Shown: positions 13,826 through 20,798 of the stretch, in pieces | Numbering within the stretch: the stretch's first letter is position 1 | Layout: each line of letters starts with the position of its first letter | The notes under the pieces: model-generated | Database searches by the model: none | What the model was told of the DNA's origin: nothing | The model's input: only the letters and a program-made list of their open reading frames with translations | Program-made: the position numbers and the translations under genes | From: WVXT01 sp964345635 | Lineage (GTDB): Bacteria; UBA6262; WVXT01 | Reading direction: 5' to 3' | DNA length: 20,798 nt | Assembly: GCA_964345635.1 (NCBI GenBank) | Contig: CAYFRM010000046.1 | Location: 1 to 20,798, forward strand

Positions 13826-14596
13826 CTAAGTTCTTACGCTTATTCCCTTGCTCGAAAGATAATCTTTCACTTCTTTGATTTTGTATTCTCCAAAGTGAAA
13901 GACAGAAGCAGCCAGGACTGCATTTGCCTTTCCTTCAGTTACCGCCTCAAAGAAATGTTCCAATTTCCCCGCTCCCCCTGAGGCAGTCACGGGAATGTTT
14001 ACCCCTTCCGAAACAAGACGGGTCATTTCAATATCGTAACCATCCCTGGTGCCATCAGTGTCCTTGCTGGTCAAAAGAATTTCCCCTGCGCCTAACTGTT
14101 CAACTCGCTTCGCCCATTCAATTACATCCAGGCCTGTCGGTTCTTCTCCGCCCATAATCAGAACTTCTAATCTCGGCCGGGAACTGCCGGGAGGATTCTT
14201 TTTTCCGTCAATAGCCACAACGAGTTTTTCTTTGCCGAATCTTTCGCTGGCTTCTTTGACCAAAGCGGGATTTTTGACTGCAGCGGTATTGATTGAGACC
14301 TTATCCGCTCCCAGGTCAAAAAGAGCCTGCATATCCTCCAAACCTCTGATGCCTCCGCCTACACAAAAAGGTATAGTGGTTACTTCTTTTACCTTTTTTA
14401 CCCAATCCAGACGCGTGGGCCTCGACTCCACAGAAGCAGCAATATCGAGAAATACCAGCTCATCCGCGCCTGCAGCGCAATAAGCGGCTGCTGCTTCCAC
14501 CGGGTCACGGGCGTCTTTCAAATCAACAAACTTCACGCCCTTAACAACTCTTCCTTCTTTGATATCTAAACAGGGAATTATTCTTACCGGTTTCAT
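13826..14596 (-). CDS. hisF: Imidazole glycerol phosphate synthase subunit HisF
   Basis: This 256-residue TIM barrel is the cyclase half of imidazole glycerol phosphate synthase, which uses ammonia channelled from HisH to make imidazole glycerol phosphate and AICAR. The start RIIPCLDIKEGRVVKGVKF gives catalytic D11, and VVAID gives D130. FCVGGGIR (77-84) is a phosphate-binding block and LLTSKDTDGTRDGYD (174-188) is diagnostic of HisF. No HisH or other his gene is in the window, so the pathway must be completed elsewhere. A GAAAGG site lies about 11 bases from the ATG, farther than usual. It follows purL by 74 bases, across a palindrome at 14636-14658. Confidence 0.97.
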   Translation of the reverse strand: MKPVRIIPCLDIKEGRVVKGVKFVDLKDARDPVEAAAAYCAAGADELVFLDIAASVESRPTRLDWVKKVKEVTTIPFCVGGGIRGLEDMQALFDLGADKVSINTAAVKNPALVKEASERFGKEKLVVAIDGKKNPPGSSRPRLEVLIMGGEEPTGLDVIEWAKRVEQLGAGEILLTSKDTDGTRDGYDIEMTRLVSEGVNIPVTASGGAGKLEHFFEAVTEGKANAVLAASVFHFGEYKIKEVKDYLSSKGISVRT

Positions 14597-14635
14597 TGTT
14601 ATGTTATACCTTTCTCTATTTCCGCCTCACCCTTA

Positions 14636-14658
14636 CCCTCTCCCCAAAGGGGAGAGGG
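14636..14658. repeat. Perfect 10-bp palindromic repeat between purL and hisF
   Basis: CCCTCTCCCC (14636-14645) and GGGGAGAGGG (14649-14658) are exact complements with an AAA loop. The motif, with CCTCACCCTTA on one side, resembles a very widespread intergenic palindrome seen in many bacterial genomes. On the transcribed strand there is no T-run after it, so it is not a standard terminator, though it could slow or protect mRNA. Confidence 0.75.
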
Positions 14659-14670
14659 AATTTGCCCTTA

Positions 14671-16902
14671 TCATAATCTTGAGGGGATTGCTTTTCTCCA
14701 GGTATCACTCAATGTGGTCACAGGAATATCGATTATCGTCTTTTGTTTGTATTCAACTACGAGTCTATCTCCTGTAACATTGCCCAGAATCTGATATGGA
14801 ACCGAATGTCTTTTCAGTATTTTTTCTAAGGAGCTCAGTTTATCTTTATTCAGAGAGACTACTATTCTGGAAGGAGCTTCACCAAAAAGAATCTCATCTA
14901 TTCTTATGTCTTTGTTTTTCAACTCATCCAACTTTATTACTGCGCCCAACATTCCATTTGCGTTGGCAATACACGATTCAGCCAGGGTTACTCCCAATCC
15001 ACCCTCCGAACAATCGTGGGCGGAACTGATAATACCCGACTCGATTGCCTCAAGGCATACTTCCTGAACAGCCTTCTCCATGTTTATATCTATCCGGGGA
15101 TTACCTTTTTTCTGCTTGTGGACCAGGTATAAATATTCGCTCCCGGAAAGGTCAGGCTTATTTTCGCCCAGAAGCACAACTAAATCATTCTCGTTCTTAA
15201 AATCCTGAGTAACGTATTTATCCGCTTCTTTTATCAATCCTACCATTCCCACTATAGGAGTGGGGTCTACTGCGCCCTTGGGATTTTCATTATAAAAGCT
15301 TACGTTGCCGCTGATAACAGGTGTATTCAAAACCTTGCATGCTGCAGAAAGCCCTTCTATACACTTTTCAAATTGCCAGTAATTCTCCGGTTTCATGGGA
15401 TTGCCAAAATTCAAGCCGTCAGTAATTGCCAGCGGCCTCCCTCCACTTGAGACTATATTCCTCGCCGCTTCGGCCACCGCCATCATCGCGCCGTTATAGG
15501 GATTCAGATAGCAATATCTGCCATTGCAATCTGCGCTTATGGCTAATGCCTTTTTGGTTCCTTTAACTTTAACCACCGCTGCATCTGAACCTGGACCCAC
15601 CGCTACTTCATCCTTATCCACTGCGGTAAATTTTTTATATGCCGATTCTTTGCTGGCAATAGTGGGAGAGTCGAGTAATTGCAATAAGACTTTATTGAAG
15701 TCTTCTGGCATCTGTATCGATGCGCGAGTCAACTTTTGCGCCTCTTTCAAGTAGGCAGGTTCGGCAACTTCTCTATCATAGAGAGGCGCTTTTTTCGTAA
15801 GGGCCTCTGCAGGAACTTCGCAAACCACCATGCCATTCTCTTTGACCCGCATCATTTTATCATCCGTTACCTTTCCGATTCTTGCGGCATTGATATTCCA
15901 TTTTTTCAATATATCCAGAGCCTCGTTTTCCTTGCCATTTTTCAGGATAGCCAGCATCCTTTCCTGCGATTCGGACAGGAGGATTTCGTAAGGGGTCATC
16001 CCTTTTTCTCGTTTAGGAATTAAGGCAACATCTATTTCAATGCCCGTTCCTCCTCTGGTAGCTGTCTCCGAAGAAGAGCAGGTAAGTCCAGCTGCTCCCA
16101 TATCCTGCATTCCCACGACAAGCCCTTTTTCTATCAGTTCCAGGCAGGCCTTTCTTAAACGTTTTCCCAGCTCGGGATTCCCTATGGCCACTGCAGCTTT
16201 TTCCGAACCGGACTCTTCGGTAATCTCCCGGGAAGCAAAACTTGCCCCGCCCACGCCGTCCCTGCCTGTCTCTCCTCCTATATAATATACGGGATTTCCT
16301 GTTCCGTATGCGCTACCTCTCACAATTTTATCATGCTTTACAATACCCACAACAAAGGCATTAACTAAAGGATTGCCTTCGTAACTTTCATCAAAATAAG
16401 TCTCGCCACCTACCGCATTAATCTCTGCAGTATTGGCATAATGAGCTAACCCCCGGATAACTTCTTTAAACAGGAATTTGACTCTTTCGTTATCCAGATT
16501 CCCGAATCTCAGAGCGCCTAAACCGGCAACCGGTCTTGCTCCCGTGGTAAATATATCCCTCAAGCACCCGCCTATGCCTGTGGCTGAAGCCTCAAACGGC
16601 TCTACCGCCGAAGGGTGATTGTGCGATTCTATCTTAAAGGCAACTCCCAGGCCATCCCCTATATCCACAATCCCGGAGTTTTCCTCGCCGGCGCCGACCA
16701 ATACCTGTTTACCTTTGGTGGGGAAGAGACTAAACAACTTGCGTGAATTTTTATAGCTGCAATGCTCCGACCACATGGCTGAAAAAACACCCAATTCGGT
16801 AAAATTCGGAACTCTACCGAGCAATTTTTTTATTTCTTCAAATTCTTCTTGCGTAAGTCCCAAATTTTTTGCCAATTCTACATCAACAATCGGTGTTTCC
16901 AT
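14671..16902 (-). CDS. purL: Phosphoribosylformylglycinamidine synthase subunit PurL
   Basis: This 743-residue protein is the small-type PurL, which converts FGAR to FGAM with ATP and ammonia in purine synthesis and works with separate PurQ and PurS subunits (not in the window). The catalytic histidine is in MWSEHCSYK (H47), and the nucleotide-binding block IESHNHPSAVEPFEGAT-type sequence runs from 91, here PFEASATGIGG. GGETGRDGVGGASFAS and the second-half HDCSEGGLGVTLAE are also present, so both halves of the duplicated fold are complete. I chose the ATG at 16900-16902, six bases after GAGG; the adjacent upstream TTG would be too close to that site. It follows the glutamate-synthase-like gene by 54 bases. 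Confidence 0.97.
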   Translation of the reverse strand: METPIVDVELAKNLGLTQEEFEEIKKLLGRVPNFTELGVFSAMWSEHCSYKNSRKLFSLFPTKGKQVLVGAGEENSGIVDIGDGLGVAFKIESHNHPSAVEPFEASATGIGGCLRDIFTTGARPVAGLGALRFGNLDNERVKFLFKEVIRGLAHYANTAEINAVGGETYFDESYEGNPLVNAFVVGIVKHDKIVRGSAYGTGNPVYYIGGETGRDGVGGASFASREITEESGSEKAAVAIGNPELGKRLRKACLELIEKGLVVGMQDMGAAGLTCSSSETATRGGTGIEIDVALIPKREKGMTPYEILLSESQERMLAILKNGKENEALDILKKWNINAARIGKVTDDKMMRVKENGMVVCEVPAEALTKKAPLYDREVAEPAYLKEAQKLTRASIQMPEDFNKVLLQLLDSPTIASKESAYKKFTAVDKDEVAVGPGSDAAVVKVKGTKKALAISADCNGRYCYLNPYNGAMMAVAEAARNIVSSGGRPLAITDGLNFGNPMKPENYWQFEKCIEGLSAACKVLNTPVISGNVSFYNENPKGAVDPTPIVGMVGLIKEADKYVTQDFKNENDLVVLLGENKPDLSGSEYLYLVHKQKKGNPRIDINMEKAVQEVCLEAIESGIISSAHDCSEGGLGVTLAESCIANANGMLGAVIKLDELKNKDIRIDEILFGEAPSRIVVSLNKDKLSSLEKILKRHSVPYQILGNVTGDRLVVEYKQKTIIDIPVTTLSDTWRKAIPSRL

Positions 16903-16956
16903 CAAGAACCTCTATTTATCTCCTGTGGCGTTGTCCTTACCATTGCATACGGGAAA

Positions 16957-18537
16957 TCAATCTTCGAGGATTTCTTCTGCTTCTTTCTTATCGCATTCCA
17001 TTATATAGGGGATGCCGCTTATTTCACTTGCCTCATGGGTTAAAGCAGCGATATCATTCCGCGAGATGTGTTCCAATGCGAATTTTCTTGCGCCGCACAT
17101 AATTTGTTTGACTCCCTGTTCGACCCTTTTCATATACGTATAGAATCCGATAGCGCCTGTGGGAATTGAGTCAAACTCACTACCAAATTTGCGACGAAGC
17201 TCTGAAGCAGTAATGAATATCTCATCTTTAGTTCGTCCAAAACGCGCCACGTATACGGGTACACTACCTTCTTCTATTTTTTTGCCTATGTTTTTACCCA
17301 CCATTGCAGCAGCAAGTGGCGCCCTGGCCATGCCAACCAGTTTAAAGTGCGGCGCCCCTAATGCCAAACCTTTAAAGACCTGGTCTTCCATGGTAAATCC
17401 ACCAGCAATGGAAACATCAGGAATGTATTTTTCTTTCTTCGCTAACCTGTTCAGATATTGATAGAGAAGCGACCACAGTTCAATTCCCGGCACGCCCCAT
17501 TCATTCATCATTCTCCAGGGGCTCATTCCTGTTCCGCCACCGGCTGCATCTACAGTCAGTAAATCAATTTTCGCTTCCGATGCGCATTTTACTGCAAGAG
17601 CAAGATCCATCGGTCTGTAAGCACCCGTCTTCAGAAAAATATATTTTGCACCTGCAGCCCTCAATTCTTCTACCCTTTTAAGGAAACTTTCCTTTTCAAC
17701 CATGCCAATTCTTGAGTGGCGTTCAAATTCCTGAAAAACGTCATGCTCGAAATCCTGTATAACCGCCGGGTCATAAGGATCGGGCAATATGATATACCCC
17801 CTGTCTTTTAACATCTGGGCGCGCTTTAAGTCTTTTATCTTTACCTCGCCACCGATGTCTTTTGCACCTTGTCCCCATTTTAGTTCCACTGCTTCGACAC
17901 CCAATTTATCTATGGCATATTCATGCACCCCGAGCTTTGTATCTTCGACATTTGCCTGGACAACGATAGCACCGTAACCGTCCCGCTGCCATTCCTTGAA
18001 GATTTTAATCCTTCTTTCCAGTTCCGGGGAGTGCACGACTTTCCCCTTCTTTATTTTCGCATCCTTGTCCATGCCGCATACATTTTCTCCTATCGTAATT
18101 ATTACGCCCGAAAGTGCAGCGCCGACAGCAAGTCCTTCCCAGTTATTTTTGGCTATGGCTGTTGAGCCAAGTCCGGGAATAATAATAGGCACTCTCAATT
18201 TTATGCTTTTATCGTGTCCTATCCTTCGCTCCAGGTTAACATTCGTGAATAGGGCCTTGTTGGAATCCGGCTCTATTCCATATGCACCTTTAAATGTGCC
18301 AAGCATTGTAAAGTGAGATAGGTCCACAGGGTACGCTTTTTCACCCGCGGAACTGATTATCCCGTATGGATGCGGGTACATAACTTCTCTCCCCCTATAG
18401 GCAGACCTTCCAATTTCGCACATCCCTATACAGCCATCCACACAAGTAACACACATTCCACTTATCGGTACAATAGCGTCTTCTGTCCTGTTTTTTGTCA
18501 AAGTTGCTGCCGTCGCATTAATTTTTCCAAATTCCAT
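16957..18537 (-). CDS. FMN-binding glutamate synthase family protein, atypical
   Basis: This 526-residue protein matches the FMN/2-oxoglutarate (synthase) domain of glutamate synthase large subunits. Visible blocks are IIPGLGST (119-126), VELKWGQGAKDIGG (217-230), the FMN-site stretch TVDAAGGGTGMSPWR (328-342), and DVSIAGGF (374-381). It lacks the N-terminal glutaminase domain and the C-terminal GXGXG domain. The CHLNTC-type 3Fe-4S ligands expected after the FMN region are also missing. Instead an N-terminal motif C29-x2-C32-x3-C36-x3-C40 could hold a cluster. The ATG follows GGAGGAG, one base after the stop of the 2Fe-2S protein gene, so the two are co-transcribed, and the HydB-like gene overlaps upstream. 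Together they suggest electron transfer from NADH through Fe-S proteins to this flavin site. Glutamate synthesis is inferred from the fold only; another FMN-dependent reaction is possible. Confidence 0.85.
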   Translation of the reverse strand: MEFGKINATAATLTKNRTEDAIVPISGMCVTCVDGCIGMCEIGRSAYRGREVMYPHPYGIISSAGEKAYPVDLSHFTMLGTFKGAYGIEPDSNKALFTNVNLERRIGHDKSIKLRVPIIIPGLGSTAIAKNNWEGLAVGAALSGVIITIGENVCGMDKDAKIKKGKVVHSPELERRIKIFKEWQRDGYGAIVVQANVEDTKLGVHEYAIDKLGVEAVELKWGQGAKDIGGEVKIKDLKRAQMLKDRGYIILPDPYDPAVIQDFEHDVFQEFERHSRIGMVEKESFLKRVEELRAAGAKYIFLKTGAYRPMDLALAVKCASEAKIDLLTVDAAGGGTGMSPWRMMNEWGVPGIELWSLLYQYLNRLAKKEKYIPDVSIAGGFTMEDQVFKGLALGAPHFKLVGMARAPLAAAMVGKNIGKKIEEGSVPVYVARFGRTKDEIFITASELRRKFGSEFDSIPTGAIGFYTYMKRVEQGVKQIMCGARKFALEHISRNDIAALTHEASEISGIPYIMECDKKEAEEILED

Positions 18538-18538
18538 T

Positions 18539-19240
18539 TTACTCCTCCTTTTTCTTTTCAGTTTCTTCTTTTACGCACGTTCCGCAATTGCCTTTCAGCC
18601 CCATCCAGCAAGCGTAGTCCTCATAAACGTCCAAACACGTTGGCTGGAGTTCGTTATAACATCTGCCACATAACACATTTTCCGCCTCAGGACCTTCACA
18701 TCTTAATGTACATACCGGGCAGATGTACATACAAGCACCACACCTTCGACATTCTTCAGAGGTTATGTCAAATGGTGTGGTAATTTTCAGTTTGTTACCC
18801 CTGTTTACGAATCCTATAGCCTTTGCCATCATCTGCTCTTCACACATTCTTACGCACAGCCCGCAGTATACACAATCCTCCCGCTTAGGCTTGAACCTGA
18901 CCCGGTCCAGGCCTATCTTTGCAGCCATATCCTGCAAAACCTTGGATGCGGGGCACTGTGCTATGAGAAGTTCCAGCACCATTTTTCTCGCATCAATAAC
19001 CCGTTTCGTAGCCGTCCTCACTACCAACCCTTCTTCAACAGGGTATGTGCAGGAGGTGACAAGTTCGCTCTTTTCGCCTGTGCCTATTTCCACTAAACAT
19101 AAGCGACATCCGCCCCAGGCAGAAAGTCCCTCGTCATAGCAAAGGGTCGGAATCTCCAATCCCAGGAACCTTGCTGTATCAAGTATCGACCAGCCCTCGG
19201 GAGCGTCAAAATCGATTCCATCAATTGCTATTTTTGGCAT
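18539..19240 (-). CDS. 2Fe-2S / 4Fe-4S electron-transfer protein (HoxU/NuoG N-terminus-like)
   Basis: I chose the ATG at 19238-19240 because GGAGG lies five bases upstream and MPKIAIDG is a normal family start; the open frame reaches ten codons farther. The 233-residue protein has a ferredoxin-like 2Fe-2S domain (C34, C45, C48, C64) and a linker. It then carries 4Fe-4S ligands C123, C126, C129, C133 and a second set C164, C167, C170, C174 (plus C177 and C181). The HPxDC-type ligands of the NuoG N3 cluster are absent; that region reads LLIAQCPASK. The C-terminus holds six further cysteines (C191, C194, C202, C211, C219, C222), possibly an extra metal site. The gene overlaps the HydB-like gene by 20 bases. 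It likely passes electrons between that subunit and the FMN protein. Confidence 0.88.
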   Translation of the reverse strand: MPKIAIDGIDFDAPEGWSILDTARFLGLEIPTLCYDEGLSAWGGCRLCLVEIGTGEKSELVTSCTYPVEEGLVVRTATKRVIDARKMVLELLIAQCPASKVLQDMAAKIGLDRVRFKPKREDCVYCGLCVRMCEEQMMAKAIGFVNRGNKLKITTPFDITSEECRRCGACMYICPVCTLRCEGPEAENVLCGRCYNELQPTCLDVYEDYACWMGLKGNCGTCVKEETEKKKEE

Positions 19241-20798
19241 TTTTTCCTCCAGTTGTTTTGAGAACTGCATCGAATTCGCACATATCGTAACAAATGCCGC
19301 ACTTTATGCACTTATCCTGCACTACTGAGTGCGGTTTTTTACGCTCGCCTTCTATCGCCTCCTGGGGGCAGTTTTTCTTGCAGAGTTCGCAACCCGTGCA
19401 TTTTTCGGGATCTATCATATATTGAATAAAGGTTTTACATACCCCGGCACGGCATTTCTTCTCTTTTATGTGAGCACTATATTCATCCTTAAAATATCTT
19501 AATGTTGAGAGCACGGGATTGGGCGCAGTCTGCCCGAGTCCACACATAGATGCATTTTTTATAACCCCTCCCAGCTCTTCAAGCAGGGTTAATCCTTCTT
19601 CTGTGCCGCGACCTTCTGTTACACCTGTAAGAATTTCATACATTCTCTGCGTGCCTTCCCGACAGATAGAGCATTTTCCACAAGACTCCTCTTGCAAAAA
19701 GTTGGTAAAATACTTTGCAATATCAACCATGCAGGTATTTTCGTCCATAACAATCATGCCGCCTGAACCCATTATGACGCCAGCACCTGTGAGAGATTCA
19801 TAGTCTACAGGTAAGTGGAATAGTTCCTGGGGAATACACCCCCCCGATGGCCCGCCAATCTGAACAGCTTTCACCATTTTGCCGTCAAGAGCACCACCAA
19901 TATCAAATACCACCTCGCCGAGCGTGATACCCATTGGCACCTCTACCAGTCCGGTATTCCGCACCTTACCTACCAGTGAAAATATCTTCGTACCTTTGCT
20001 CTTTTCCGTGCCTATGTCGCCAAACCAATCGGCTCCTTTCTCTATTATTATTGGCACATTTGCCAGTGTTTCAACATTGTTTATGTTTGTTGGTTTAGCG
20101 AAAAGCCCACACTGTGCGGGGAAGGGCGGCCGCTGCCTGGGAATTCCTCTCTTTCCTTCTACAGATGCCATAAGAGCAGTTTCCTCACCGCAGACAAATG
20201 CACCCGCGCCTCTTGCTATTTTGATATCAAAAGTAAAACCAGAACCTAAAATATTTTCGCCTAACAAACCGAGTCTTCTTGCCTGTTCAATTGCGATGGT
20301 TACATGTTTCACCGCAAGCGGATATTCATTCCGCACATAAACCCATCCTTCTCCTGCACCGATTGCGTAAGCCCCTATTATCATCCCCTCAATAACCGAA
20401 TGAGGATTGCCCTCAAGCAGGCTTCTATCCATATATGCTCCCGGGTCGCCTTCATCTGCATTGCAAAGCATATATTTAACATTGCCTTTCTGGGCACGAG
20501 TGATTTCCCACTTTCTACCGGTGGGAAAACCTGCACCACCTCTACCTCTGAGGCCCGAGGTTTTTATTTCCTCTATTATTTCCTCCGGGCTCTTCCGTAA
20601 GGCCCTAGCCAGGGCCTTATAACCACCCAGAGCAATGTAATCCTCTACATTTACAGGATCGACGAGTGGATTATTACCCGATAGTATGCGCATCTGTTTT
20701 CTATAAAATGGTATTTCGGACAGATGAATAAAACTATTGCCATCTTCCTTGTAGACAAGGTCATCGACTATCCCGCCATCTAAAGTAGATTTGACGAT
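19221..20798 (-). CDS. HydB/NuoF-type NADH-binding subunit with C-terminal ferredoxin domain (5' end missing)
   Basis: The reading frame stays open to the right edge, 35 codons beyond the ATG at 20691-20693. The extra sequence (ending HLSEIPFYRKQMRIL) is typical of HydB/HndC proteins just before the NuoF core, so the true start lies outside the window. Numbered from that internal ATG: GLRGRGGAGFPTGRKW (47-62) binds FMN/NADH, CNADEGDPGAY is at 77-87, and ESCGKCSICREGT (336-348) with C384 ligates a 4Fe-4S cluster. Two ferredoxin motifs follow (C432-x2-C435-x2-C438-x3-C442 and C462-x2-C465-x2-C468-x3-C472). Such subunits oxidise or reduce NAD(P)H in bifurcating hydrogenases and related complexes. 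No hydrogenase H-cluster subunit is present here; its partners are the 2Fe-2S protein and the glutamate-synthase-like protein. It is probably a soluble complex. Confidence 0.92.
   Translation of the reverse strand: MVKSTLDGGIVDDLVYKEDGNSFIHLSEIPFYRKQMRILSGNNPLVDPVNVEDYIALGGYKALARALRKSPEEIIEEIKTSGLRGRGGAGFPTGRKWEITRAQKGNVKYMLCNADEGDPGAYMDRSLLEGNPHSVIEGMIIGAYAIGAGEGWVYVRNEYPLAVKHVTIAIEQARRLGLLGENILGSGFTFDIKIARGAGAFVCGEETALMASVEGKRGIPRQRPPFPAQCGLFAKPTNINNVETLANVPIIIEKGADWFGDIGTEKSKGTKIFSLVGKVRNTGLVEVPMGITLGEVVFDIGGALDGKMVKAVQIGGPSGGCIPQELFHLPVDYESLTGAGVIMGSGGMIVMDENTCMVDIAKYFTNFLQEESCGKCSICREGTQRMYEILTGVTEGRGTEEGLTLLEELGGVIKNASMCGLGQTAPNPVLSTLRYFKDEYSAHIKEKKCRAGVCKTFIQYMIDPEKCTGCELCKKNCPQEAIEGERKKPHSVVQDKCIKCGICYDMCEFDAVLKTTGGKNAKNSN

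Noticed and set aside
14636..14658. Palindrome considered as a purL terminator
   Set aside because: It has no T-run on the transcribed strand, and the sequence matches a widespread intergenic palindrome type. It is reported as a repeat.

Overview
The window reads as a chromosomal segment of an anaerobic bacterium, probably from a lineage without close cultured relatives. Base composition looks moderate (low-to-mid 40s % G+C by eye, not counted). Every supported gene lies on the minus strand, gaps are short, and start codons mostly follow clear AGGAGG- or GGGGA-type Shine-Dalgarno sites. Anaerobiosis is inferred from a radical SAM activase-like protein and from an iron-sulfur/flavin module built on a HydB/NuoF-type subunit. 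Short palindromic elements sit in three intergenic spacers, as in many uncultured candidate phyla. I cannot assign a phylum. There is no tRNA, rRNA, CRISPR array, transposase or phage gene. No gene-free stretch exceeds 300 bases; the longest are 11140-11395 and 121-332, both described below.

In the direction of transcription (right to left), 20798-16957 encodes a three-gene redox module. It consists of a HydB/NuoF-type NADH-binding subunit that runs off the right edge, a 2Fe-2S plus 4Fe-4S electron carrier, and an FMN-dependent glutamate-synthase-like subunit with an unusual N-terminal cysteine motif in place of the usual 3Fe-4S motif. Next come purL, hisF, pyrG and queC (16902-11396). Almost every enzyme from the glutamate-synthase-like protein to QueC handles glutamine-derived or free ammonia. 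A promoter abutting a terminator hairpin lies between hisF and pyrG and may be an attenuator.

A near-consensus promoter at 11281-11309 starts a second run: thpR, a polysaccharide deacetylase, ruvX, mltG, mutM, a small membrane-anchored acidic protein, and a radical SAM protein. Several of these genes overlap by 4-14 bases. The predicted leader carries a 60-bp element that can fold either as a rod or as a cloverleaf. The run continues with endonuclease V, a Memo-family protein, a GalT-like uridylyltransferase, PolX (polymerase X plus PHP domain) and a second GalT-like protein. The left end holds a stand-alone Lrp/AsnC effector domain and the start of an unrecognised gene. The leader of that last gene contains a possible H-type pseudoknot just upstream of its Shine-Dalgarno site.

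Functionally the window combines nucleotide and nitrogen metabolism (right half) with nucleic-acid repair (PolX, EndoV, MutM, RuvX), cell-envelope enzymes (MltG, deacetylase) and sugar-nucleotide metabolism (two GalT paralogs). The least ordinary parts are the redox module at the right end and the structured leaders. The remaining genes are recognisable housekeeping families.
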